A DNA stretch of 48,032 bases from a virus, in IMG/VR virus record IMGVR_UViG_3300031658_000014, positions 1-48,032 of that record; one strand, 5' to 3'. The position numbers and the translations under genes are program-made. Numbering within the stretch: the first letter of the stretch is position 1; each line of letters starts with the position of its first letter. Positions 26,407 through 35,097 of the stretch are shown here, piece by piece. Below the pieces are notes generated by a model that was not told where the DNA came from, did no database searches, and was given only the letters and a program-made list of their open reading frames with translations.

Positions 26407-27708
26407 CTAGGCCGCAACCCTAGTCCGACGGAATATAACCGCGAATGCATGACGACGATTCACAGGCAGAATCCCGTGAACGGTGTCGGCAATAAGCTGC
26501 ACGAATTCACCGTATTTATTCGTCTCCAACACCGGAGTTCCTGCTGTGCCGTAGTTCACGAGGAAGTCCGAAGTAAGGCGAACCTCACCATTCCAGCGAA
26601 GCTGGGAGAACTTCCGCGCATCCATACGACCTGTTCCGAATTCTTTGGGAGGTGCGCCAACGTCGATTGACTCATACGCACCACCACCAATGCAGAATGC
26701 AACCTCGAACGGTGCATCGACATACGCAGGATTCGGAATCGTCTCGCCCAAGTTGAACGTGCCACCAACGGCATTCTCAATCTGCGGCGCAGGAAACTCT
26801 CCACCTGCGTCAATACGCAACGGGAAACGTTCCGTCTTCCAAACTCCCTTGCTTCCGATCAGACCAGAAAAGTCCTCACCGGTGTAGTCCTTGTCGTTGG
26901 ATCGCAACGCAAGAACGTTCGCATCGTGCTCGAAGTATTCGAATGCTTCGTTCGAACCGACCCAGCACAGTTTGCCCTTGATCGTTTCGTTCGGAGAAGG
27001 CATACCTTGCATCTGTTCGAAACCAGGCATCTGCAAGTCCTCGGTCGCAATCGTCTGCGCCTTCTTGGCGAGGTTGAACTTCAACGCACCAGAAGCTCCA
27101 GCAGGGATCTCTGCAATCGCACCTTGAATCCACGCCGTAGTTTTCGCAGCAGTTCCAGCGATGTTGCCAATCCCAGACGGTGCAGCAACAAAGTCATCAC
27201 CGATGTATCCGCCAGTAGTCGTGGTGCTCTTACCAGCAAGCAACACATACGGGCAGTAATGAAACAGCATTGTGCGAATGAACTGATCGTTCGCAATCGC
27301 AATCTGCTGAGTGAGGTCCGCCATGTTGTGCGGAATTTGCTGGCGACGAAAGTCCGCGAACGAACCATTGAAACGAATATACTTCGTCTCATACTGATGC
27401 CTGTAAACAACCGCATCTTCAGTCCGCTCACCAGTTTGATGCACGTCACGATTCGGTGCCGCGGCAGTGATCGCATTGGGGAAGAACTGCTGACGACCAA
27501 CAGGACTGAACTCAGCGTTGACACCTTTCAGTGTATCACCCTGATTCGCTTCCCATTTTCGTTTGCCGAAGAGTTTGTTGAACACATGCCATCGCGGAAA
27601 CAATCGCGAGGACATCAGCGCCAAATGATATGGCAGCTTGTTATAGAGCGTAGTGCTCTGTGAATCCCAGATATCTGGGGTTTTGGGTAGATCGTATGTG
27701 CTAGGCAT
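26407..27708 (-). CDS. Major capsid protein (433 aa)
   Basis: It follows portal and scaffold and has the size and texture of an HK97-fold capsid protein: an N-terminal arm (LPYHLALMSSRLFPRWHVF), a long helix region around ADLTQQIAIANDQFIRTMLF, and a C-terminal domain with SLGSNEAFEYF-like and GGAYESIDVGAP stretches. GC-rich third codon positions fit high expression. It has its own cassette: a terminator at 27916-27949, a sigma-54 type promoter at 27886-27901, a short leader ORF, and a terminator at 26346-26382. The call rests on position, size and expression signals; no single motif proves it. Confidence 0.82.
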   Translation of the reverse strand: MPSTYDLPKTPDIWDSQSTTLYNKLPYHLALMSSRLFPRWHVFNKLFGKRKWEANQGDTLKGVNAEFSPVGRQQFFPNAITAAAPNRDVHQTGERTEDAVVYRHQYETKYIRFNGSFADFRRQQIPHNMADLTQQIAIANDQFIRTMLFHYCPYVLLAGKSTTTTGGYIGDDFVAAPSGIGNIAGTAAKTTAWIQGAIAEIPAGASGALKFNLAKKAQTIATEDLQMPGFEQMQGMPSPNETIKGKLCWVGSNEAFEYFEHDANVLALRSNDKDYTGEDFSGLIGSKGVWKTERFPLRIDAGGEFPAPQIENAVGGTFNLGETIPNPAYVDAPFEVAFCIGGGAYESIDVGAPPKEFGTGRMDARKFSQLRWNGEVRLTSDFLVNYGTAGTPVLETNKYGEFVQLIADTVHGILPVNRRHAFAVIFRRTRVAA

Positions 27709-27836
27709 TACTTTATTCTTTCAAGGGTTCGCAAACAAAAGCCTGTGACGTTGCGATGCCCTTCGCGAAAGAAGCTGGTCATGCCCTTGACCGATAAGAA
27801 GCGTTTGGGAAGTTTGAAAAGCTCTCCGGCTTTCAA
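27708..27836 (-). CDS. Possible 42-aa leader protein coupled to the capsid gene
   Basis: An open frame from TTG at 27836 to TAA at 27708-27710, whose stop overlaps the capsid ATG as TAATG. The product, KAGELFKLPKRFLSVKGM and onward, is basic and protein-like, and wobble positions are GC-rich. Another frame of the same stretch (45 codons from an ATG) looks random. No clear ribosome site precedes the TTG, so the start is uncertain. The overlap suggests coupling of capsid translation to it. Confidence 0.5.
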   Translation of the reverse strand: MKAGELFKLPKRFLSVKGMTSFFREGHRNVTGFCLRTLERIK

Positions 27837-27885
27837 TTTGCGGTGTTTTCTTCACCATTCACAGGCTCATAACAATACAACATAA

Positions 27886-27901
27886 AGCACATACCATGCC
27901 A
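27886..27901 (-). promoter_or_regulatory. Putative sigma-54 (-24/-12) promoter of the capsid gene
   Basis: Minus strand TGGCATGGTATGTGCT, with GG-N10-GC spacing. It differs by one base from the site at 43872. It lies just downstream of the scaffold terminator and about 180 nt upstream of the capsid ATG. Predicted RNA start is near 27876. Confidence 0.72.
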
Positions 27902-27915
27902 ACGCTGCAAGCAAG

Positions 27916-27949
27916 AAAAAAAGGAACACCCATTTCTGAGTGTTCCTTT
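27916..27949 (-). terminator. Strong terminator between scaffold and capsid genes
   Basis: An 8-bp stem (AGGAACAC, 27922-27929, with GTGTTCCT, 27940-27947), extendable by A-T pairs, is followed on the minus strand by seven T (27916-27922). It can also work weakly on the plus strand. Confidence 0.88.
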
Positions 27950-28000
27950 CTCCTCATGTTTGTGCAGCGTTCAACTTGCACAGCCTTAGTCCTAACCTCC

Positions 28001-29260
28001 TTACATGGGATTTCCGTCTTCGTCATCCCAACCTATACTATCAAGCATGTGTTCTGCTCCACCTGTTTGACCAGCAACGTGATTGCCAGTTGGTCCCGCC
28101 GCTTGCATTTCTGCATTTACAGTTTGCGCGGGCTGCCCTGCTGCCGTTTGCTGTTGTTGATTTTGTGTTCCTGCCGGTGCGAGTGCGCCGAATCGTTTAT
28201 GATACGTCTGCAACTGCGCCGTGACTGACGACAATGTGATAAACATTTTCGACACCGTCGGCATGAGCGGATCATTCCTAAACGACGAAGGCATCATCTC
28301 GGTAAACTGCTCTGCCTGTTTGGCACCTGTGGTTTTCCAATACTCACCGTCTGACTTCAGATTGGAAAAATACCGATCTTCCAACGCATGGATCATACCC
28401 AGATCTTCGTTGTATTTTTCCACATGCCCAGTCTCAATGCTCTTCAACACAGCCAACTCACCCTCACGCTCACTGTTCGTCGTGGTGTGCGATTGTGTCA
28501 GGTGCTGTATCGCAGCCTCACGTGTTGTCTGTCCAGCTTCCTCACCAATCGGATGTTGCGAATACTGCGGCTCACCTGCGTCATTGTAACCAGAGATCGT
28601 GTAAAACGACACCTGATCTGGATTACCCACCACAGCGTTCAACTGATTCTCATAGAACGTTGCCTGTGTGTTCGCTGCTTGATACTTATCAAGCCCTGAC
28701 TGATACGCTGGCGTAAGTGTGTATGCCTGATCGTGGCTTTGATAACTCGCCGGCACTCCTGCAGAATCTGTCAACTGCGCTGCAACAGCTTCCGCATCAG
28801 TCACTCGCTTCTGCAATGCTGGCAGTCGTGTTTTGAAATGGTCAAACGCCGCGTTCGGCATCCCGCGCAACGCAGCACGATCACCTTCTTCAAACACATC
28901 AAGCTCACGCCCTTGTGCTTCAGGAAGCGGTGCAATAGTTACTGGGGCCTGCGGCGCTGCAACTACAGCTTCCGCAGCAGTTCGTGCAGCAATTTGTTCC
29001 GCAGTCAGTCCAGTTGTATCTGGCGCAAGCTCAGGCTCAACAACCGGTGCAGGTGCAGGTGCAGGTGTGCTTCCCATGAAGTCTTCGAAATCTCCCATAT
29101 CGAGGATCTCTCCTTCTCCACCTAGCATCGCGTCGTTACCTCCACTATTGGGCAATGCTACTGCTGGTGGTGCACCGTTTGCACCGCCTGGGATTGTTGT
29201 TGTGACATCTTTCGGAGGGCTAGCTCCGAAGTCTGGTAGTGGTGTAGTCGGTGTTGACAT
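28001..29260 (-). CDS. Probable scaffolding protein (419 aa)
   Basis: Acidic, Ala/Pro/Gln-rich and mostly helical. The N-terminal 110 residues are disordered (Pro-Ala repeats such as PAPAPAPVVEPE), the middle is helical (EGDRAALRGMPNAAFDHFKT), and the tail is Gln-rich. Position between portal and capsid is the usual place of a scaffold. It overlaps the preceding small gene by 41 nt and has no strong ribosome site, which suggests coupling. Confidence 0.7.
   Translation of the reverse strand: MSTPTTPLPDFGASPPKDVTTTIPGGANGAPPAVALPNSGGNDAMLGGEGEILDMGDFEDFMGSTPAPAPAPVVEPELAPDTTGLTAEQIAARTAAEAVVAAPQAPVTIAPLPEAQGRELDVFEEGDRAALRGMPNAAFDHFKTRLPALQKRVTDAEAVAAQLTDSAGVPASYQSHDQAYTLTPAYQSGLDKYQAANTQATFYENQLNAVVGNPDQVSFYTISGYNDAGEPQYSQHPIGEEAGQTTREAAIQHLTQSHTTTNSEREGELAVLKSIETGHVEKYNEDLGMIHALEDRYFSNLKSDGEYWKTTGAKQAEQFTEMMPSSFRNDPLMPTVSKMFITLSSVTAQLQTYHKRFGALAPAGTQNQQQQTAAGQPAQTVNAEMQAAGPTGNHVAGQTGGAEHMLDSIGWDDEDGNPM
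28073..28088 (-). promoter_or_regulatory. Weaker sigma-54-like site inside the scaffold gene end
   Basis: Minus strand TGGCAATCACGTTGCT has the right GG-N10-GC spacing and a full TTGCT. It lies in coding sequence, upstream of the terminator at 27916-27949, so any RNA from it must pass that terminator to reach the capsid gene. It may be coincidental. Confidence 0.35.
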
Positions 29261-29525
29261 ATTTTTTCAGGGCGTTAAGTGTTCGTGCTTTGTTTAGTTT
29301 GTATCTCAGCTCATCGGAGTTGCGGCCGATGTTATCTGATTCTTCTGTGGTTTCGTCGACAAGTTCAAGATACTCAATTTGAATATTCAGCATGAGTAAC
29401 TTAAACAAAGGGTTTGCTTCAAGCATCGCACGTAGGCGTAGCTTTTCATTTGCAATTTGTGCACGGTCTATGTCGGTCAACCCAACCAGTCCGTGCTTTT
29501 TAATCAGCGCACTAAGCTCCTCCAT
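29220..29525 (-). CDS. Hypothetical helical protein (101 aa)
   Basis: I chose ATG at 29525 because GGAGG lies 5 nt upstream; another in-frame ATG at 29537 has a poorer site. The protein is all helical and charged, with a coiled-coil pattern around ANEKLRLRAMLEANPLFKLL. It overlaps portal at its start (14 nt) and scaffold at its end (41 nt), so it is tightly coupled to both and may assist head assembly. Confidence 0.65.
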   Translation of the reverse strand: MEELSALIKKHGLVGLTDIDRAQIANEKLRLRAMLEANPLFKLLMLNIQIEYLELVDETTEESDNIGRNSDELRYKLNKARTLNALKKYVNTDYTTTRLRS

Positions 29526-31425
29526 CTTGGCCTCCATCTTCGCCAGCGGATTTCATATGCTCTTGTGCGCCTGCTAGAACATCTTGGACTTTTTGCATCG
29601 CCTCGGGCGGTAAGTTCGCGTTTTGCGAGACCGCTTGTAGAGTCGTAGCAAGTGCTTGTATAATCCCGCCAGTGGGCTTCTCGGTCCGTAGAATCTTTTC
29701 ATATCTATCAGCTTGGTCAGGCAACGCTTGCTTGAGCATATCAATCATAAACTCCAGCTTCAGTGACGTCGCACTAGCCACAGGCCAGAATTCTTGCATC
29801 ACGGACAACATACGTTGCTTTTGCACAACGTCGTTTTCACCTGCTGACTTTATCACAAACGAACACTCCAATAGTGTCAATCGTTCTTGCGACTTGTCGT
29901 TTGCTTTAAATGTATCGGTTGTCTCATCTTCGCCCGGTTCGACTACTCGCAGAAAGTTCGGCAGATCACCTTGTCTTGCACGTGCCTGAGCAATCGCCCA
30001 ACTGCGCCGCACAATCGCTGTCTGAAACGTAGACCATCGCGTAACTGAAATCCCATCCAGTCCACTTTGCGCGCTTTCAGCTACTTCAAATTCTTTCTTC
30101 GTCTTACGCGCATCCTTACGGTTCAACACGCCCACATTAAGCGCACCTGTCTCTTGTGAGTTTTCACCTGCAAGTGCCTGCGCCGCAAGTATAGCAGTCC
30201 CGTCTGGCGAAGGCGTCGACCAGAAGTCCACAGCCTTGTCATACATATGATCCGGGCGTAGTTCAGAATTCTCCAACACACTCGGTGCGCCTGCTCGTGT
30301 CGTGTTTGCTGCTTTAGGCGATGCGTAAATGTTAGAGCTACGCACAAGTTTATTAATAAACCCAGTCCACATCGACGTCTGCGCCTCCTGCGTGTGGTAG
30401 TCGTAAAATGCACGCCCGCGATTCTCCACAATCGACGACTCTTCTGTCCCGTGGCTAACGAATATGTCAATCGGAAACTCTGTCTCATACAACGGGCCAC
30501 CGTCCTCATTCAAATCACTCGCTTTAAACGCAGATTGTATCTCACCTAGTCGCACGTTGCTTCCTAACTTCTTCCCTAGGAACAACGGCTTCGGCACTTT
30601 CAACCACTCCATACAGCTCTCGTGATACCACGCCGTATACACAGTCCCGTTGTCAGCCTTATACAACAACTGATACACTTGCAACACAGTATCACCATAC
30701 TCTGCCGAAGACTTCTGCGCCAACATATCGACTTGATCTGCGTCGAATCCGAACTTCTTCACCCAGCTCTTGAGCTTCGACACCGTAGTATCCACGATCA
30801 CAGACACATACTCCGCCATCTGAATGTCCGTGATCCCAATCGGAAACATGAACTTATCCGTTGCAAGAAACTTGTGCGAGAAATGTCCAGGCTTGTCAGG
30901 ATCGAATAGTGTCTGCAACCCAGCCCACCCAGATAACCACGCCGCATCGAGACATTTAAAGTGAGGCTCTTCCCAACCTTCAAAGCGGGACACGCGTGTG
31001 AAATCTACTTCGAGCTTGTCTGTGTTGATACCGAAACGATCTTCACATTCAAACAATGCAGTCCGTGTAGGTAGCTTTAGGTATGCCACAAATGGCGGCT
31101 TGGCTCGTTCGATATTGGTATCGACAATACGTCGCGGATACATTCCCGCGTCTTTGGCGATCTTGCCGCTAGCACGCATGTCTTTGACATTGACATCGGC
31201 TTTGCGAACTTCGCGGTCGTTGGCGACTTGGGTGTGGATCTTTCCCCAGTCTTGGTGTAGTCGTGCGAGTTTCTCTTTGTGGTCTGCCCACGGCCAGATG
31301 AACGTGTTGCTCGTGGAGAATTCCGGCGCGAATCTTTGCTTCTCGTCTTGTTCAGGCGTAGTCAGGAGTTGTCCCGCCATCGCAAAGGTTTCTTCTACTG
31401 ATTGAAGTGTAGTTGCTTTCGGCAT
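29512..31425 (-). CDS. Portal protein (637 aa)
   Basis: Position directly after large terminase, a length near that of podovirus portals, and the layout (N-terminal wing with RIVDTNIERAKPPFVAYLK, WEEPHFKCLDAAWLSGWAGL, long C-terminal helices, and a Gln/Ala-rich end QDVLAGAQEHMK) fit a portal. It forms the dodecameric DNA gate at one capsid vertex. The last 60 residues have a barrel-like Gln/Leu/Ala pattern. The start is ATG, 4 nt from the terminase stop. Confidence 0.82.
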   Translation of the reverse strand: MPKATTLQSVEETFAMAGQLLTTPEQDEKQRFAPEFSTSNTFIWPWADHKEKLARLHQDWGKIHTQVANDREVRKADVNVKDMRASGKIAKDAGMYPRRIVDTNIERAKPPFVAYLKLPTRTALFECEDRFGINTDKLEVDFTRVSRFEGWEEPHFKCLDAAWLSGWAGLQTLFDPDKPGHFSHKFLATDKFMFPIGITDIQMAEYVSVIVDTTVSKLKSWVKKFGFDADQVDMLAQKSSAEYGDTVLQVYQLLYKADNGTVYTAWYHESCMEWLKVPKPLFLGKKLGSNVRLGEIQSAFKASDLNEDGGPLYETEFPIDIFVSHGTEESSIVENRGRAFYDYHTQEAQTSMWTGFINKLVRSSNIYASPKAANTTRAGAPSVLENSELRPDHMYDKAVDFWSTPSPDGTAILAAQALAGENSQETGALNVGVLNRKDARKTKKEFEVAESAQSGLDGISVTRWSTFQTAIVRRSWAIAQARARQGDLPNFLRVVEPGEDETTDTFKANDKSQERLTLLECSFVIKSAGENDVVQKQRMLSVMQEFWPVASATSLKLEFMIDMLKQALPDQADRYEKILRTEKPTGGIIQALATTLQAVSQNANLPPEAMQKVQDVLAGAQEHMKSAGEDGGQDGGA

Positions 31426-31429
31426 AAAT

Positions 31430-33040
31430 TTAGTTTCGTGTTGCGCCCATGTAACCGTAGACTGGTGCAGATTTTCGCGACTCTCCGCGCGCGTCTACGC
31501 CAGAGAAAGAATATTTGCTTTTATCGTATTCCGCAATAATATCTTTAGTGGTTCTGCGACGAAGCAGACGTGAATTTTTAACTAGGTGTTCGTTTGAATA
31601 GAGCGGGTATTCCTTATCAGCAAGAGCAAGAACTGTGCCATCAGCACGGTCAGGAGATCCGTGACCTTTCGCACGTGCAACACGTTTTGACTCAAGCACA
31701 ATTTTTCCGTGAACCGCGCCTTGCATATAGTATCGTGTCGCAAGTTGCCGCTTGAGTGCGTCGTCGTCGAACAACACAAGGTCTAGGTTCTTGAGGAATA
31801 TTGCAAAGTTAAACCACATCTCTGCGCCGCGATTACCGTATGTCGAATTGTCAATCGCCCGCGCTTGGTTCAATACTCGGTTAACTTGAAACCCGTCCTT
31901 CCACAACTGATCTATCATAGACTTGCCCACGCCGCCGTCGTCAGCGTTGATATTTTCTGGCGGAATCTTATACCTATTTATCAAACCCTTCACATGATCC
32001 ACCGCATCGGTCGTGTCGTCATACCTAAAGCAAGGCATCGCAATCTGTTTGTTGCCATCAAATATACTGAACACATTTTCGTCACCTCCCGCCGCAAGAT
32101 CAAGCCCACCGTATCGTATGCCTGTCGGTATCACAACCGGAGGTTTTCGATACGCGCGCATGACCTCTTCAAATGTCATCACTAGCATCTCGTCTATGCT
32201 ACAAAATTCGGCTAGGTATGCAGACCTAAACCACGCGGAATTTTCACCGAATCGTTCTCGCGCTTCGTCTACTTCGTCCTGTGATATGTGCGGACAGTCA
32301 CGATACGTGACTTTGAACCGATGCCAACGCTCTGACTCGAAACAACCATAGAAATGCCCGGATGGGGAACCTGGTGAAGACACATCCAACCGCCGAGTGA
32401 GATTATTACACCGGGCGAGAGCTTCGAAAATGGGCTCCGTGACAGTTTTTGCTTCGTCAACAAAGATTGCAAATTCGCCATCGGGTCGGAGAGTGTGATA
32501 ACCTTCAGCCAAGCCCGCGTCGTCGGTAGCAAAGAGTTGGATCTTAGATTTGGTTGGGATAAATGTGAGACTGCGGTAGTTGATCTTCCAGAGGATTTCG
32601 CCATGGAGCTCATTGATAAATCTGCACAGCCGTGAAACTGCGTAGAAGGTTTGTCTGTCAAGTTGCGTGCCTGACGCGGAAGTAATCACACAATTCGCTT
32701 CCACGTGCGCCATCGCAAGCCACACTGCACACGGTGCAATTAAAAACTGCGATTTTCCCGAACCATTGTTCGCGCACGTCGCAATACGCAACACTTTATC
32801 CGGCAGCTTGCCATGTGCAAACAACGTCATGACTTGAATCTGCCATGTGTGCACTTTTACGTCGTGATCGCGGATGTATGGGTCGTAGATGTGCAACAAC
32901 ATCAACGGATCTTTGATCTTGAACCCATTTGCGCCAGCCCAACCCTTCGCATCGGTAATCGACGCTTTAGGCAAGCGCGATTCCTGGTCGACAGTGGCGT
33001 TTTTGATCTGTGCTTCTACTGTTTGTCGAAAAGGCGCCAT
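31430..33040 (-). CDS. terL: Terminase large subunit (536 aa)
   Basis: Packaging motor and nuclease. Walker A is ANNGSGKS at residues 90-97, Walker B with the catalytic Glu is FVDEAK at 193-198, and a coupling motif lies around DVSSPGSPSG. The RNase H-like nuclease has acidic sites at Asp314 (GGLDLAAGG), Asp367/Asp368 (NADDGG) and the SPDRADG stretch near 462-468. It starts inside the lipase gene (25-nt overlap). A sigma-54-like site lies in its 3' part (31625-31640). Confidence 0.93.
   Translation of the reverse strand: MAPFRQTVEAQIKNATVDQESRLPKASITDAKGWAGANGFKIKDPLMLLHIYDPYIRDHDVKVHTWQIQVMTLFAHGKLPDKVLRIATCANNGSGKSQFLIAPCAVWLAMAHVEANCVITSASGTQLDRQTFYAVSRLCRFINELHGEILWKINYRSLTFIPTKSKIQLFATDDAGLAEGYHTLRPDGEFAIFVDEAKTVTEPIFEALARCNNLTRRLDVSSPGSPSGHFYGCFESERWHRFKVTYRDCPHISQDEVDEARERFGENSAWFRSAYLAEFCSIDEMLVMTFEEVMRAYRKPPVVIPTGIRYGGLDLAAGGDENVFSIFDGNKQIAMPCFRYDDTTDAVDHVKGLINRYKIPPENINADDGGVGKSMIDQLWKDGFQVNRVLNQARAIDNSTYGNRGAEMWFNFAIFLKNLDLVLFDDDALKRQLATRYYMQGAVHGKIVLESKRVARAKGHGSPDRADGTVLALADKEYPLYSNEHLVKNSRLLRRRTTKDIIAEYDKSKYSFSGVDARGESRKSAPVYGYMGATRN
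31625..31640 (-). promoter_or_regulatory. Putative sigma-54 promoter inside terL, ahead of portal
   Basis: Minus strand TGGCACAGTTCTTGCT matches TGGCACG-N4-TTGCT at all but one base and has the correct spacing. It is in coding sequence about 200 nt before the portal start, so it could give extra portal-scaffold mRNA. Coding-region location lowers confidence. Confidence 0.5.
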
Positions 33041-33777
33041 ACTAGTCTCTTATATTTACTCATATCGTGGTCTTGAACTGGGTTAAAGTTAAATTGGCGT
33101 ATTGCACTCCACACTCCTTGGAATAAATCACGCAATAGAAACATGCGCGAAGGATTTACGTGGAACTCGCCACGTGTATCGAAGTGAATAAGCGGGACTG
33201 CAATACGCCGAAAATTAATCACAGGAATCCACGTCACAATATCGTTGTTGTCCCGAAACGTGACCGCATGCTTGTCGCCAGCGAACCTACGTGCGTATTT
33301 TCCGTTCCCTACTCGAGGACTAGCGAACGCGCACAGGTAAATTGCCGGGTTTGTGGTTGGGAATCCGTATGTTTTCGTGTTCGAATACATAATCGTCGCT
33401 ATCGCCGCGCCTAGACTATGCCCTGTGAACACAATTCTGTCATACGTAGGTTGGCGACGCAAGATTTCAACCAACAACCCTAACCACACCCCTTGCACAC
33501 GTCGCATAAACCCACGATGCACGCGACTTCCATCTTTGTCGAACTTCACTTTCCTCACCATCACGTTCGCAACCCAGTCTCGCGCCGCAAGCGTGCCGCG
33601 CACTGCCACATACAACGTCCTGTCTTTGTTGTCTAGGTGCAGTATCGCATGTGTGCCGTGAGTTCCGTCGAACTTCATATACAGGCTTGAATCGCCATAT
33701 GCCTCAACACACAAATCTGCCGCGCAAGTGACCCATCGTGACTGTAGATGCGCGTGTTTGTATATCGGGTTAGACAT
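33016..33777 (-). CDS. Class 3 lipase-like alpha/beta hydrolase (253 aa)
   Basis: A full class 3 lipase signature is visible: the YVAVRGT oxyanion strand, nucleophile elbow GHSLGA at 119-124 (Ser121), then FASPRVGN at 151-158, Asp179 in NNDIVTWIP, and His198 in PLIHFD. Such enzymes hydrolyse acylglycerols or other esters. No signal peptide is seen. It sits between small and large terminase, overlapping both, so it is made with the packaging proteins. It could be a virion esterase acting on surface lipid or acyl polymer, or a lysis helper; the sequence does not say which. Confidence 0.85.
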   Translation of the reverse strand: MSNPIYKHAHLQSRWVTCAADLCVEAYGDSSLYMKFDGTHGTHAILHLDNKDRTLYVAVRGTLAARDWVANVMVRKVKFDKDGSRVHRGFMRRVQGVWLGLLVEILRRQPTYDRIVFTGHSLGAAIATIMYSNTKTYGFPTTNPAIYLCAFASPRVGNGKYARRFAGDKHAVTFRDNNDIVTWIPVINFRRIAVPLIHFDTRGEFHVNPSRMFLLRDLFQGVWSAIRQFNFNPVQDHDMSKYKRLVWRLFDKQ

Positions 33778-34189
33778 CAACTGGTTGCCCTTTCGTAATT
33801 CGCTCGTTGAGTCGCAACATATCTTTCTCGTAGCTGCTATTCGCTTCCACGATCACAGTGTTGAACACCGCCGCCGTCATTTCGCTTTCACGCTCGCCTG
33901 GATTGAAACATCCGTGCGCGAGTTTGATAATAAACTCACTTGCCCGCTGCGCCACACCCGGCGATTCTTCTTCCAGATACGTCAAGTTCTGCATCGTCCG
34001 CAACGCTCCTGGCGCAAGCTTCGCCGCCTCTTCTTGCAAGTCTAACGTCGGCGCCTTACGCCCTTTCGCAGACATCAAACATATCTGCGTCACCGCCTCT
34101 GGCGTCATTCCCATCGCATCGGCAATACTTTCTATCGGCATCCCTTGTTGGTGATGCATCGCCGAGATTCGCTTTTGATCGCTGTTCAT
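33770..34189 (-). CDS. Probable terminase small subunit (139 aa)
   Basis: An N-terminal HTH-like segment (MHHQQGMPIESIADAMGM, then TPEAVTQI) followed by helices, at the head of the packaging operon and two genes before terL. This fits the DNA-recognition subunit. No diagnostic motif beyond the HTH was seen, so the call is by position and fold pattern. Confidence 0.62.
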   Translation of the reverse strand: MNSDQKRISAMHHQQGMPIESIADAMGMTPEAVTQICLMSAKGRKAPTLDLQEEAAKLAPGALRTMQNLTYLEEESPGVAQRASEFIIKLAHGCFNPGERESEMTAAVFNTVIVEANSSYEKDMLRLNERITKGQPVDV

Positions 34190-34407
34190 ATTGTTACGCC
34201 AGTAAACTGTTCCACCAACATTCTTTCGCTCTCCCTCGCTTCACCTTTGATGTCTGCGTCGTGCGCCGCAGGCCTACGGCTCGCACATTCGCCCTCTTCT
34301 CCTTTCCACCTCCACTGCAACATCTTATTCATCGGCGCCGTCGTCGCACTTCTAATCGTTGCACTCCCAAACCCTACTTCTTTTCCTCTATGCTTGTGTG
34401 TATTCAT
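34186..34407 (-). CDS. Possible small first gene of the late operon (73 aa)
   Basis: An open frame from ATG at 34407 whose stop overlaps the small terminase ATG (ATGA). That coupling, and the sigma-54 site just upstream at 34420-34435, support it. Against it: no clear ribosome site beyond GATAGAGA, an Arg/Glu-rich composition with no recognisable fold, and a predicted RNA start only 2 nt before the ATG. It may instead be leader sequence. Confidence 0.45.
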   Translation of the reverse strand: MNTHKHRGKEVGFGSATIRSATTAPMNKMLQWRWKGEEGECASRRPAAHDADIKGEARESERMLVEQFTGVTI

Positions 34408-34419
34408 TCTCTATCTTAT

Positions 34420-34435
34420 AGCAATTCCCATGCCA
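34420..34435 (-). promoter_or_regulatory. Putative sigma-54 promoter of the late (structural) operon
   Basis: Minus strand TGGCATGGGAATTGCT is a textbook -24/-12 element (TGGCAYG-N4-TTGCT). It stands in the gap upstream of every structural gene and points into them. Predicted start of RNA is near 34409. Confidence 0.78.
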
Positions 34436-34842
34436 TGCTTCCGTGCGTCGTTTCGTGTACCACGTTTTCACAATCAAATATGTCAAGTCGATTCGTAATT
34501 TTGGTCATTTTGTAAGATATACACTGTTCGGATGCCGAACTCAGATCGGGCTTTTTATTTCCGCGGCGTAGGATTAGATCGCCTAATGGTTAGCATAAGG
34601 AAAACTAATCATAAGTGAATTACTTATATATGTTAAGCGCGCGGGAAGTTAATACATACGCCAAGCGGGGACGCCGTGAATCCTTAACAACTTTGGTTAG
34701 GAATTGAATCGCCAGTGTGAAAACCCTAGAAAATCGCCGGAGGATCAGAGAGCACGACGAGAGGGCAAACATGAAACGCATATGTCTTTTCAGAATATCC
34801 GGTTTGGTCTGGGGAATGGGCGGTTACTCTTTTCCGTGGAAT

Positions 34843-35007
34843 GTGAAGAGAACCTTTCCATTCCACCCCCCCGCTCTCGAATGGGCAAATGGGCAATTCC
34901 ACATTAAAGAGGATTTAATAAAAAAAACATATATACCAAATACTCTCTTTTGTGGTCTACCAAAGTTGCTAACAGTCGACGGAGAAGTAGTGAAGAGAAC
35001 CTTTCCA
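34843..35007. repeat. 18-bp direct repeat pair
   Basis: GTGAAGAGAACCTTTCCA occurs at 34843-34860 and again at 34990-35007, 147 bp apart, within the non-coding region. It might be a binding site pair or part of an RNA fold. Confidence 0.85.
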
Positions 35008-35097
35008 CATTCCACATTCTCTCCCTTGTCCCTTGTCCGGTTCATGGTTCATACGGTTCCACGCTTTGCTTTGATTCACGCCAGAGGATGAAGGAAT

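Noticed and set aside
34717-35091. A 124-codon open frame in the non-coding region
   Set aside because: It has no ATG at its 5' end, no ribosome site and a biased Arg/Pro/Phe composition typical of non-coding DNA; it also covers hairpins and repeats.
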